DNA of 64,000 nt, taken from Mesoflavibacter zeaxanthinifaciens DSM 18436. GTDB lineage: Bacteria > Bacteroidota > Bacteroidia > Flavobacteriales > Flavobacteriaceae. A program made the translations under genes and the position numbers. The notes below the pieces were generated by a model that was not told where the DNA came from, ran no database searches, and saw only the letters and a list, made by a program, of their open reading frames with translations. Location: positions 496,001-560,000 of the forward strand of contig NZ_AULQ01000001.1 of NCBI RefSeq assembly GCF_000422365.1. The letters are read 5' to 3'. This document shows, piece after piece, positions 53,433 through 62,306 of the stretch (positions are counted from its first letter, which is position 1; every line of letters begins with the position of its first letter).

Positions 53433-54082
53433 ATTTTAAAAATCGCATCTTCTGTAAACACAATATTAGTGTTTTTTTTATCCGTTTTATTAGTGTTTAA
53501 ACCTGTAAACTTACTAAAAGCTGGCAATACGATATGATTATCAAACACTTGATAACATGGTAATTTTATAAACTGTTTGCCTTTACCCTTCAACACATAT
53601 CCTGGATGAATATGTCCTGAAATATAAAATGCATCGTCTTCACATTCATTTAAATCATGAACAAAAGTAAATGGATCTAATTTTAAGCTTGGTTTAAAAA
53701 TGTCGATATTTAAGTCTTCGTATAATGTAGCTGAAAGTCTGTCGTGATTACCAATAATTAACTGCAATTTCAAGTTATCAAATTGCAACAACCAATCTTT
53801 AAAATAGTCTATATCTGTATTAAATTCTGCGTGAAATAAATCACCAACAATTATTAGTTTTTCAGCTTTAAAATGATCTATTAAAGCCTTTAAACGCTGT
53901 AAATCTTCAATTAAAACAGATTGACTAATTGGTATACCATTTTTTCTAAATGTAGCCGATTTACCAATATGTAAGTCACTTAAAACCAATGCGTTTTCTG
54001 TTTCCAAAAAAAGTGCACGTTGGTTGGTAAACACTAAGTTTTGATTGGCAAATTTTAAACTAATCGTCGCTAATTGTTTCAT
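53429..54082 (-). CDS. pdeM: ligase-associated DNA damage response endonuclease PdeM
   Basis: A 217-residue calcineurin-type phosphoesterase. Metal ligands are visible in VLSDLHIGKS (D36, H38), VGDLFHAEFN, IGNHDRLS and SGHIHPGY. PdeM proteins are encoded with an Lhr-like helicase, an ATP-dependent ligase and an MBL exonuclease, as here, and are thought to process DNA ends. It is the last gene of the four-gene operon and overlaps the helicase gene by 4 bp. Confidence 0.93.
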   Translation of the reverse strand: MKQLATISLKFANQNLVFTNQRALFLETENALVLSDLHIGKSATFRKNGIPISQSVLIEDLQRLKALIDHFKAEKLIIVGDLFHAEFNTDIDYFKDWLLQFDNLKLQLIIGNHDRLSATLYEDLNIDIFKPSLKLDPFTFVHDLNECEDDAFYISGHIHPGYVLKGKGKQFIKLPCYQVFDNHIVLPAFSKFTGLNTNKTDKKNTNIVFTEDAIFKI

Positions 54083-56535
54083 GCTTCAAATTTAAGCATC
54101 TGTTTTTTAATGCGCTCGATACGTTTTTGCAAATCTTCGTTTGTCATCGTGCCTCTTAATCCATCTACTTTTAATGGAAAACTCAATGGTGTAAACGATT
54201 TTGAATGCTTAATAATAATCTCACTGTTTTTAATCCTATTAAAAGCTTCACGTAATCTCACTTCTTCTAATTCTTGATTAAAAACTTCGGCATAAGCTTG
54301 TCTGATTAATAAGTTAGAAGGCTCATTTTCTTCTAAAACTCTAAAAATCAAACCAGAAGACGATTGCAAACTTTTATTAGTTTTGCGTTGTCCTGGTTGC
54401 GATTGCACAACCAAACCAGCAATAACTGCTATATCTCTAAATTTTCGGCTAGCCATTTCACTAGCATTTATACTTGCCACAACATCTTCCATTAAATTCT
54501 CAACAGATAATATTTGATGAATTTTAGCCTTATCTAAAGGTAATTCTTGATCGCTTAATAATTCAAAACCATAGTCGTTACATGCAATACTAAAGGTTAA
54601 CGGTTTAAATTTACTAATACGATATGCCATTAATGCAGCGAAAATCTCGTTAACCAATCTGCCTTCAAACGGATACATAAATAGATGAAATCCGTCTTTT
54701 GTGGTGATTAATTCGACTAAAAACTGATTAGCTTTAGGTATTTGTGACGCTTTATTTTGACGTTGCAATAACGGTCTTAAAAACTTTAATTCTTTTTCGG
54801 ATGTTTTAGCAAGTAAAGCATCGCTTAACTTCAACCTTAAAAAGTGCGTCAAATACGATGTTAATGGCAACGAGCCACCTTTCCAACTTGGTGTAATGGC
54901 TTTTTTAGACTTACTTAAAGTTACCAAAGCCGTCATATCTTTAATTTGTTTTAGTTGCAATACACGACCAGCCAAAACAAATGCGTCGCCTTTTTTTAAT
55001 TTTGAGATAAAAAACTCTTCTATCATACCAATATAACCGCCAGAAAAGAATTTTACCATTAGCATCGCGTCACTAACAATTGTACCAATATTCATGCGAT
55101 GTAGCATGGCTATTCGTCTACTTTTTACCTTAAATAAACCATCTGTATCTAAAATGACTTTATGAAATTCTTCATATGAGGATAAGGTATTACCGCCTTT
55201 TGTTATAAAGTGAATTGCCCAATTAAAATCGTCTTCCGTTAAATACGAATAAGCATGAGTTTGTTGTAAAATTTTAAAAATTTCGTCCTTTTTAAATCCT
55301 TCGCCAACAGCTAAAGTGACTAAAAATTGTACCAAAACGTCGTACGCCAAAACAATTGGTGATCGTGTTTCGATTTGTTGTTGTTTTACTGCTTCTTTAA
55401 CAGCAGCAACTTCGATTAATTGTAAAGAATGCGTTGGAACAAAATATATTTTTGAAGTCTCGAAAGGCGAATGACCGCTACGACCAGCACGTTGTAAAAA
55501 GCGTGCTATACCTTTAACTGAGCCTATTTGGATGACACAATCTACAGGCTTAAAATCAACACCAAGATCTAAAGAACTTGTACAAATTACCGCTTTTAAA
55601 ATACCTGAAGCAATGGCGTCTTCAATAAAATTACGTTGTTTTTTATCTATAGATCCATGATGAATAGCAATCAATCCAGCCAAATCTGGTGCTTCTTCAA
55701 GAATGATTTGATACCATAATTCACTTTGATTTCTTGTATTAGTGAATATTAACGTCGTAGTATTTTCATAAATTATCGGTATAATTTTAGAACTCATTGT
55801 TCGACCTAAATGTCCTGCCCAAGGAAGTGTTTCGACTTGGTCTGGTAAGACTGAAATTATGTCGATTTTCTTCTTTAATTTCGCTTTAATTTGAATGGTT
55901 TTTAAATCTTTATAAGGCATTAAAACCTGCTGAGCTTCATCTAAATTACCAATAGTTGCTGTGATTCCCCAAATTTGAAGTTTTGGAGATAACTGTTTTA
56001 ATCTTGCTATAGCTAATTCGGTTAAAACACCACGTTTATTACCTAATAACTCGTGCCACTCATCTACCGCAATACAATTAAGATGTTTAAACCAACGTGA
56101 ATTTTTCTTTTGTGAGAACATTAAATGCAACGTTTCAGGCGTAGTAATCAATACATCGGGCATTAAACGTTCTTGCTTGCGTTTTATGTTTGTTGGCGTA
56201 TCACCATTTCTAACTTCTATTTGCCAATCTAATCCAATATCTTCAACCGCATTTGTCATTGCTTTGGCCAAATCTTTAGCTAAAGATCTAAGCGGACTAA
56301 CCCAAATTAATTTTAGTCCTTTTTTATAGGCTTCTGGATGATTTAAATAATCGATAACAACCGCTAAAAACACCGAAAACGTTTTACCAAAACCAGTCGG
56401 AGCTACAACTAAACCAGAATGTTTAGTGTAATATTTAGACCAAGTTGTATACTGAAAATCAAATGGTTGCCAATCGTTTTGATGCATCCAATTCTCAATA
56501 ATTTTATAACCAGTAGAATTTTTAAACTTAGACAT
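54079..56535 (-). CDS. ligase-associated DEXH-box helicase (Lhr-like)
   Basis: An 818-residue superfamily 2 helicase. Walker A is APTGFGKT (45-52), the DEXH box is DEWH (158-161), motif III is ITATIG and motif VI is QRAGRSGHS. The C-terminal half has the winged-helix and Lhr-specific regions (GMIEEFFISKLKKGDAFVLAGRVLQL). It should unwind DNA or DNA-RNA for the ligase and nucleases encoded beside it. It overlaps pdeM by 4 bp and the ligase gene by 8 bp. Confidence 0.96.
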   Translation of the reverse strand: MSKFKNSTGYKIIENWMHQNDWQPFDFQYTTWSKYYTKHSGLVVAPTGFGKTFSVFLAVVIDYLNHPEAYKKGLKLIWVSPLRSLAKDLAKAMTNAVEDIGLDWQIEVRNGDTPTNIKRKQERLMPDVLITTPETLHLMFSQKKNSRWFKHLNCIAVDEWHELLGNKRGVLTELAIARLKQLSPKLQIWGITATIGNLDEAQQVLMPYKDLKTIQIKAKLKKKIDIISVLPDQVETLPWAGHLGRTMSSKIIPIIYENTTTLIFTNTRNQSELWYQIILEEAPDLAGLIAIHHGSIDKKQRNFIEDAIASGILKAVICTSSLDLGVDFKPVDCVIQIGSVKGIARFLQRAGRSGHSPFETSKIYFVPTHSLQLIEVAAVKEAVKQQQIETRSPIVLAYDVLVQFLVTLAVGEGFKKDEIFKILQQTHAYSYLTEDDFNWAIHFITKGGNTLSSYEEFHKVILDTDGLFKVKSRRIAMLHRMNIGTIVSDAMLMVKFFSGGYIGMIEEFFISKLKKGDAFVLAGRVLQLKQIKDMTALVTLSKSKKAITPSWKGGSLPLTSYLTHFLRLKLSDALLAKTSEKELKFLRPLLQRQNKASQIPKANQFLVELITTKDGFHLFMYPFEGRLVNEIFAALMAYRISKFKPLTFSIACNDYGFELLSDQELPLDKAKIHQILSVENLMEDVVASINASEMASRKFRDIAVIAGLVVQSQPGQRKTNKSLQSSSGLIFRVLEENEPSNLLIRQAYAEVFNQELEEVRLREAFNRIKNSEIIIKHSKSFTPLSFPLKVDGLRGTMTNEDLQKRIERIKKQMLKFEA

Positions 56536-58129
56536 CTAACGGATTTGTAATGAGTTGTTTAACAGTTTCTATAGTATCAATTTCTGAAACTGGTTTATCT
56601 TTTCGCCAGCGTTTTATTCTTGGAAAACGTAGTGCTACTCCACTTTTATGACGCTTACTAAAAGCAATACCTTCAAAAGCAATCTCAAAAACTAATTCTG
56701 GTTTTACTGTTCTTACAGGACCAAATTTTTCGATAGCATTTTTATTAACCCACCTAGAAATTTCGGTAATTTCATCGTTTGTCAAGCCAGAATAGGCTTT
56801 AGCAACTGTAACTAAACCGTCTTCTGTTTTTACCGCAAACGTATAATCTGTGTATTTGCTACTTCGTCTACCGCTACCTTTTTGCGCGTAAATCATCACA
56901 GCATCAATGGTTAAAGGCTCTACTTTCCACTTCCACCAATCGCCTTTTTTACGACCAACGTGATATTCAGATTGTTTTTGTTTCAGCATTAATCCTTCGC
57001 TATTATGCAATCTGGCTTCATTTCTTATCGCATCTAATTCTTCCCATTTATTAAATTGAATCACTTCTGAAAGTTTAAAATTTGGTTTTGATAATTGATT
57101 ATCGCTAAAGAGTTGCTCAAGTGTATTTCGTCTAAACTGAAGGCTTTTTGCTCTTAAATCTTCATCATTAATTTCTAAAATATCGTAAGCAAAAAAACCA
57201 ATTGGTACGTCTTGTAATAGTTTTTTTGAGATGGTTTTCCTATTTAATCGCTTCTGTAAATCGTTAAATAATAACACAGATTGATCTTTAACAGCTAGGA
57301 TTTCGCCATCTAAAACAAAATCTTCTTTTATGGTTGAAACAATTTCAACTAGCTCCGGAAATTGTTTTGTGACCAACTCTTCGCCTCTTGACCAAATGTA
57401 AATTTCGTTATTTCGTTTTACAATTTGACCTCTAATGCCGTCCCATTTATATTCGACTTGCCAGTCTGAAACTGAGCCTAATTCGTCAAGATTTTTCTCC
57501 AAACTATACGCTAAACAAAACGGATAAGGTTTTGAATTATCGTAATTGATATGCGAACCGTTTATTAAGTCTTCAAACGAAATAGAATTGATGTCCCATT
57601 GCCCAATAATACTATGCATCAATTGATTAGCATCGATATTAGTTAGTTTAGAAAGTGCATTTACTAAAGTTTTTTTAGAAACGCCAATTCTAAAACTTCC
57701 ACCAATTAACTTATTAAAAATAAAGCGTTGTTGCGTATCTAAATGTCGCCAAGCATTCAACACGTAGGCTTTTTTTTCATCATCAGATTTAGTTGAAAGT
57801 TGCTTAAGCTCGTCCATATAAATATGTAACGGTTTATCAATTGTATTAGAAGGTTCTGGTAATAATAAGGATAAGGTTTCTCCTAAATCTCCAACAGTGC
57901 TGTAAGATTCTAAAAACAACCATTCTGGCAAACCTGTTTCTTCAATACACCATTGTTTTAATAAAGATGTTTTTACAGGTCTTTTAGGTCTTTTTCCTGT
58001 AAATAAAGCAATTAACCAGAGTTTATCTTTATCTAAAGCAGTTTCAAAAAAATTGACTAATGCATCTAATTTAGCATTAGTTTTATTGGTAATTTCTAAT
58101 GAATTTATGAGTTGCGAAAACTGTTTCAT
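56528..58129 (-). CDS. ATP-dependent DNA ligase, repair-operon type
   Basis: A 533-residue ligase with an N-terminal DNA-binding domain (1-200), the nucleotidyltransferase domain with lysine K228 in EYKWDGIRGQ (motif I), DGEILA (motif III), EGLMLKQ (motif IV) and a C-terminal OB domain with WWKWK (motif V). It seals nicks using ATP, in addition to the NAD ligase LigA expected elsewhere. The gene overlaps the exonuclease by 1 bp and the helicase by 8 bp. Confidence 0.97.
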   Translation of the reverse strand: MKQFSQLINSLEITNKTNAKLDALVNFFETALDKDKLWLIALFTGKRPKRPVKTSLLKQWCIEETGLPEWLFLESYSTVGDLGETLSLLLPEPSNTIDKPLHIYMDELKQLSTKSDDEKKAYVLNAWRHLDTQQRFIFNKLIGGSFRIGVSKKTLVNALSKLTNIDANQLMHSIIGQWDINSISFEDLINGSHINYDNSKPYPFCLAYSLEKNLDELGSVSDWQVEYKWDGIRGQIVKRNNEIYIWSRGEELVTKQFPELVEIVSTIKEDFVLDGEILAVKDQSVLLFNDLQKRLNRKTISKKLLQDVPIGFFAYDILEINDEDLRAKSLQFRRNTLEQLFSDNQLSKPNFKLSEVIQFNKWEELDAIRNEARLHNSEGLMLKQKQSEYHVGRKKGDWWKWKVEPLTIDAVMIYAQKGSGRRSSKYTDYTFAVKTEDGLVTVAKAYSGLTNDEITEISRWVNKNAIEKFGPVRTVKPELVFEIAFEGIAFSKRHKSGVALRFPRIKRWRKDKPVSEIDTIETVKQLITNPLDV

Positions 58130-59151
58130 TAGCTAGTAGTTGTTAATTGTTGGTCTTTGGCGTCTTCGTTGTCTTCTGTACCATATTCTGTAACGACTTC
58201 TTGACTTTCTATACCAATTTCATTTAAATACTTTGAAAATACAGCTTGCGAACCATGAGTGACGTAAACTTTCTCTGCTTCGGTAGCTTTAACAGCAGAA
58301 AGTAGTCCATTCCAATCTGCATGATCACTAACTGCAAAGCCAGCATCAACGCCTTTCCAACGTCTATTTCCTCTTATTTGCATCCAACCAGAGCAAATTG
58401 CAGTTGCTGCATTAGGAATCTTTTTAAGTAGTTTAGAACCCAATAAAGCTGGAGGAAGAATTACGATTTTGTTATGAATGTCTTTTTTATTGAAATCTGA
58501 AGTGATAAGTTTTGATTTTGGTAAAACAATTCCAGATTTAGAAATAGCTTGATTTAGATTGTTAATTGCTGAATGTACATAAACCTCATCAATTCCATCT
58601 ACTAAAGACATAATTCTTTGCGCTTTACCTAAAGAGTAACCAAAAAAGACACTAGTTTTATTTTGTTTTTGATTATTTACAATCCATTGCTGTAGTTGAG
58701 ATTGTAATTCGGCTTCTGTTTTCCAACTGTAAATTGGCAAACCAAAAGTACTTTCTGTAATAAATTCGTGACACTTAACAGGCTCAAATGGTGTCGTTAT
58801 AAAATCTGGATTAGTTTTGTAATCTCCAGAAAACACAACAACTTTTCCTTTATATTCAAGCTTTATTTGAACAGAACCGATAATATGTCCAGCAGGAAAA
58901 AATGAAACTTTTACACCATTTACAGTTTTTATTTGGTTGAAATTTAAAGTTTCTATCGAAATGTCTTTTCCTAAACGATGAAGCAGTATGTTTTTTGAGT
59001 TCTGATGACACAGATAATGCTTATTTCCCCATCTTGAATGATCTGCATGACCGTGAGAAATTATAGCATAATCTACAGGATACCATGGATCTAAATAAAA
59101 TTTTCCTGGTATGCAGTAAATACCTTTTTTAGTGAATTTTATGAATTTCAA
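58129..59151 (-). CDS. ligase-associated DNA damage response exonuclease (MBL fold)
   Basis: A 340-residue metallo-beta-lactamase/beta-CASP nuclease, similar to SNM1 and Artemis. The zinc motif is ISHGHADHS (H33, H35, D37, H38), with FSGDYKTNPDF and the later SDHADWNGLL and VTHGSQAVF. It should trim DNA ends before ligation. It is the first gene of the repair operon. A terminator for the tRNA operon lies upstream at 59223-59256, so the operon needs its own promoter in the short gap 59152-59222, where I see no clear TAnnTTTG box. Confidence 0.95.
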   Translation of the reverse strand: MKFIKFTKKGIYCIPGKFYLDPWYPVDYAIISHGHADHSRWGNKHYLCHQNSKNILLHRLGKDISIETLNFNQIKTVNGVKVSFFPAGHIIGSVQIKLEYKGKVVVFSGDYKTNPDFITTPFEPVKCHEFITESTFGLPIYSWKTEAELQSQLQQWIVNNQKQNKTSVFFGYSLGKAQRIMSLVDGIDEVYVHSAINNLNQAISKSGIVLPKSKLITSDFNKKDIHNKIVILPPALLGSKLLKKIPNAATAICSGWMQIRGNRRWKGVDAGFAVSDHADWNGLLSAVKATEAEKVYVTHGSQAVFSKYLNEIGIESQEVVTEYGTEDNEDAKDQQLTTTS

Positions 59152-59222
59152 GCGTTTTTAACTACAAAATACAACCAAAATCATAAAATTATAGTAGACT
59201 TAACTAATTTTTAACCAGAAAC

Positions 59223-59256
59223 AAAAAAGCCTTACTAAAATTAGTAAGGCTTTTTG
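59223..59256 (-). terminator. terminator of the tRNA operon
   Basis: GCCTTACTA (59229-59237) and TAGTAAGGC (59242-59250) form a perfect 9-bp stem with a 4-nt loop, flanked by A's on the left and T's on the right. On the minus strand it ends the tRNA transcript immediately after tRNA-Arg. Confidence 0.92.
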
Positions 59257-59330
59257 TGATCGCGACAGGATTCGAACCTGTGACCGTCTGCTTAGAAGGC
59301 AGATGCTCTATCCAACTGAGCTACGCGACC
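59257..59330 (-). tRNA. tRNA-Arg (anticodon TCT)
   Basis: The minus strand folds into a 74-nt cloverleaf: acceptor GGTCGCG with CGCGATC, D-arm TAGCTCAGTTGGATAGAGCA, anticodon loop CTTCTAA with TCT (reads AGA), T-arm ACAGGTTCGAATCCTGT and discriminator A. CCA is not encoded. Confidence 0.97.
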
Positions 59331-59339
59331 GATAAAATG

Positions 59340-59414
59340 TCGGGGTGGCAGGATTCGAACCTGCGACCTCCGCGTCCCAAACGCGGCGCGATAACCGGGC
59401 TACGCTACACCCCG
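59340..59414 (-). tRNA. tRNA-Pro (anticodon TGG)
   Basis: The minus strand gives a 75-nt cloverleaf: acceptor CGGGGTG with CACCCCG, anticodon loop TTTGGGA with TGG (reads CCA and other Pro codons), T-arm GCAGGTTCGAATCCTGC and discriminator A. CCA is not encoded. Confidence 0.97.
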
Positions 59415-59433
59415 AAATTGGTTATCTATATTG

Positions 59434-59515
59434 CGGAGAGACCGGGATTCGAACCCGGGCATCCCGAAGGATGACAGCTTAGCAGGCTGCTGCATTACCA
59501 CTCTGCCACCTCTCC
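59434..59515 (-). tRNA. tRNA-Ser (anticodon GCT)
   Basis: The minus strand gives an 82-nt class II tRNA: acceptor GGAGAGG with TCTCTCC, anticodon loop CTGCTAA with GCT (reads AGC/AGT), a long variable arm CATCCTTCGGGATG and discriminator G. It is the first tRNA of the operon. Confidence 0.96.
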
Positions 59516-59553
59516 TAAATCATTTAATGAACTTTGCAATAAAATTGCGGATG

Positions 59554-59584
59554 CAAATGTATGATTTCATCTCGTAGAACACAA
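59554..59584 (-). promoter_or_regulatory. TTG-N20-TACATTTG promoter of the tRNA operon
   Basis: On the minus strand TTG (59584-59582) is followed after 20 bases by TACATTTG (59561-59554), an excellent match to the Bacteroidota TTG / TAnnTTTG promoter. Transcription would start near 59547, about 30 bp before tRNA-Ser. Confidence 0.75.
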
Positions 59585-59609
59585 CATTTTTAGTGATTTT
59601 TTTGAAATT

Positions 59610-61658
59610 TTATTCCGGATACTCAATTCTTAAATGGTAAATGTTTGCTAACTTGCGTTTTAGCACTTTTTTTATGGCTTCAATTTCTTTAAAGGTTATG
59701 TCTGCATTTAAAAATTGTCCTTCGTCTTTTTGTTTATTTATTATATTTTCTACAAAATTATCAATTTTTGCTGATGTAGGTTCTTTTAAACTTTTTGATG
59801 CTGCTTCTACACTATCACACATCATTAGTATTGCAGTTTCTTTACTAAATGGCTTTGGTCCTGGATAGCTAAAGTCTTCTATGTTTACACCTTCATTATT
59901 AGCCTTTTCTTTCATGTAGAAATAATAAACTTGACTGGTACCATGGTGTGTTCTTATAAAATCTATTACTCTGTCGGGTAGATTATTTTTCTTAGCAATT
60001 TCAATTCCGTTTATAACGTGATTTATTATGATTTGAGCACTTTCTTTTGGAGATAATTCGTCATGACTATTTATTCCTGACGATTGATTTTCAGTAAAAT
60101 AAGTAGGGTTTTTCATCTTCCCAATATCATGATATAAAGCTCCTACTCTAACCAACATCGCATTTGCATTTATTTCATTTGCAGAAGCTTCTGCTAAATT
60201 TGCAACGTTTAATGAGTGATGGAATGTACCTGGAGCTTTATTTGACAGCTCTTTTAAAAGTTTAGAATTTGTATCGGACAATTCTAAAAGAGAAACATCT
60301 GATACTAATCCAAATAGCTTTTCATAAACATAAATTAATGGCTGGACAAACAATGTAGCCAACCCGCAAAGTATAAATAGTACAAAGGTTTGGGTATGTA
60401 TGTTTTCTATACTTGCTTCATGTATAACAAAAAAGGCAAAATAAGCAATGATATAAATTAATGTAATTTGACCTACTGATATGAATAGATTTGCTCTTTT
60501 ATAAAGTTCTGAAACTGTTAATATGGTTACAATACCTGCAATAATTTGCAAAAACATATACTCATAACTATTTGGCACTATTGATCCAAGTAAAAGCACT
60601 GTAATAACGTGTGCAAACAAACCTAATCTAGCATCAAAAAAAGCTTTTAAAACTAAAGGTAAAATAGCTATAGGTACAATATAGACATATTCTGATTTGT
60701 AACTTACCACCAAGGTTGTAAGCAAGACAACCACAAATATGTTAAAGAATATAAAGGTAACTTTAGTATTATTGTTAAAAACATCTATTCTATATTTTCT
60801 TATAAATAACAATAACATTAATAGGGCTAAAGCGACTAATAATGTGTAAGCAAAAACAATCCAATAATAGTTAGATTTTGTCCAATCTTTAGACTCATAT
60901 TCATTGACCAAAGAGTTTAAAATTTGAAATTTATTATCGTTTACAATTTCTCCTTTAGAAATAATTAAAGTCTCTTTTTCAATCATTCCCCTATTTACCG
61001 AAATAGATTGCAAAGCTTCATTTAAAACATTTTCTGTTAATGTTCTATTATAGGTTAAGTTTGGTTTTATAACATTAAAGAAAAGCGCTGTTATAGAATT
61101 TATTTCTTTTGGTGTAAAAATATCTTTTAGTTCGTTTTCAACGGTAGATTTTACTTCAGATTGGTTGAATAAATTTTTAAAATTTGTAGTTTCTTTTTCA
61201 ACATTATTTTCAAGTATAATTACAGTTTTTTCAGGCTTTAACTTGATGTTTTCGCTTAAAATTCCATATTCATAAAACTCATTTAAAATCTGACTACTTT
61301 TTTCTTTAAGAATGTTATAATTTGGTATTGAATCTGAAAAAACATTACTAAAAGACTTTTCAAAAGCATTAAAAACGCTTGATTTAACTTTTTCATTTCT
61401 ATTAAAATATGCTATAGATTGACTTTTTAGAAGCTCTTTTTCTTTATCAATTTCAGACTTATTTTTCTTTATAGCAAAGTTAAATGGTGCGTAAAGATTT
61501 TCTGTTTGCCAAGGTTTTCCTTTTTCAAAGTTATATTTAAAACGACCACTTTTAGGAAATAAAAACACAATTAAAAAAGTAGTAGCTATAAAAAGTAATA
61601 CTTTGTATATGTTAGAATGGTTTTTGTAAAAAATATTTATGTTGTTGTTCATGTTCAA
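59610..61658 (-). CDS. 7TM-HD phosphohydrolase (PgpH-like, probable c-di-AMP phosphodiesterase)
   Basis: A 682-residue membrane protein: one N-terminal helix (about 18-36), an extracytoplasmic 7TMR-HDED domain (about 50-265), seven helices (about 270-455) and a C-terminal HD domain with HHSLNVANLAEASA, the metal motif YHDIGKM, HDELSPKESAQIIINHV and RTHHGTS. The architecture matches PgpH, which hydrolyses c-di-AMP. Length is typical. It is transcribed alone, upstream of the tRNA operon on the same strand. Confidence 0.95.
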   Translation of the reverse strand: MNMNNNINIFYKNHSNIYKVLLFIATTFLIVFLFPKSGRFKYNFEKGKPWQTENLYAPFNFAIKKNKSEIDKEKELLKSQSIAYFNRNEKVKSSVFNAFEKSFSNVFSDSIPNYNILKEKSSQILNEFYEYGILSENIKLKPEKTVIILENNVEKETTNFKNLFNQSEVKSTVENELKDIFTPKEINSITALFFNVIKPNLTYNRTLTENVLNEALQSISVNRGMIEKETLIISKGEIVNDNKFQILNSLVNEYESKDWTKSNYYWIVFAYTLLVALALLMLLLFIRKYRIDVFNNNTKVTFIFFNIFVVVLLTTLVVSYKSEYVYIVPIAILPLVLKAFFDARLGLFAHVITVLLLGSIVPNSYEYMFLQIIAGIVTILTVSELYKRANLFISVGQITLIYIIAYFAFFVIHEASIENIHTQTFVLFILCGLATLFVQPLIYVYEKLFGLVSDVSLLELSDTNSKLLKELSNKAPGTFHHSLNVANLAEASANEINANAMLVRVGALYHDIGKMKNPTYFTENQSSGINSHDELSPKESAQIIINHVINGIEIAKKNNLPDRVIDFIRTHHGTSQVYYFYMKEKANNEGVNIEDFSYPGPKPFSKETAILMMCDSVEAASKSLKEPTSAKIDNFVENIINKQKDEGQFLNADITFKEIEAIKKVLKRKLANIYHLRIEYPE

Positions 61659-61699
61659 CTAACTAATAAGTTTTTAAGCTTGTATGTTACACTAATTTA

Positions 61700-62101
61700 T
61701 TATTCAAATTCTATATCAAAATCTTTTTGGTTGTATTTAATGGGAATTTTAGACCAAAAAATTTCATCTTTATTGTAAATGCTATCAGGCACTTTAATTT
61801 CTAGGAATATAGTACTAACTTCAGGATCATCTGGTAAAAAAGTTACAAAATACTTTTCACTCTCTTTTGGTTTAGATCTCCCTATATAATTATTTTGAGT
61901 GTAAGTAATAGAATTGTAACTATAGGTATATTTACAAGTCACACCACCTTTCATAGCATAAATATCATCAATAGTTGCTATTGTGAACTTCCCTTCGTTT
62001 AACAATTTTTTATCTCTTTTAAGATTAATTATTAAACAAATAATAATAAAAATCAAAAAAATTGGAATGCCTATTTTATCCTTTTTGTTTAGTTTAAACA
62101 T
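61700..62101 (-). CDS. small membrane-anchored protein, DUF3592-like
   Basis: A 133-residue protein with one N-terminal membrane helix (about 11-28) and a beta-rich extracytoplasmic part containing a KGGVTCKYTYSYN segment and an FLPDDPEVSTIF motif like those in DUF3592 or other short beta domains. Function unknown. A TACATTTG box lies about 100 bp upstream. Confidence 0.6.
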   Translation of the reverse strand: MFKLNKKDKIGIPIFLIFIIICLIINLKRDKKLLNEGKFTIATIDDIYAMKGGVTCKYTYSYNSITYTQNNYIGRSKPKESEKYFVTFLPDDPEVSTIFLEIKVPDSIYNKDEIFWSKIPIKYNQKDFDIEFE

Positions 62102-62182
62102 TTTTACTAGTTAGTTAGATTCTTAATATTTCTTAACCAGCATTAAATTAACTTATTTTAAGTTATCCATTGACTTCTATTA

Positions 62183-62206
62183 AAAAACTGTAGTTTTTCA
62201 AATGTA
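62183..62206 (-). promoter_or_regulatory. TAnnTTTG box with adjoining inverted repeat
   Basis: The minus strand reads TACATTTG at 62206-62199. Immediately downstream the 7-bp inverted repeat AAAAACT-GT-AGTTTTT (62183-62198) covers the expected transcription start of the gene at 61700-62101. Confidence 0.4.
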
Positions 62207-62306
62207 ATAAATAAATACAGTTTTGATTAGTTATAATGCACAGAATGGTCTAAATTTTATTAAAAAATTAGTAATTTCGTGGACATAATAAAAACTAAAT
62301 AAATAT

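Noticed and set aside
59257-59515. tRNA cluster as an integration site for a mobile island
   Set aside because: No integrase, no direct repeat of a tRNA 3' end and only core genes lie on either side.
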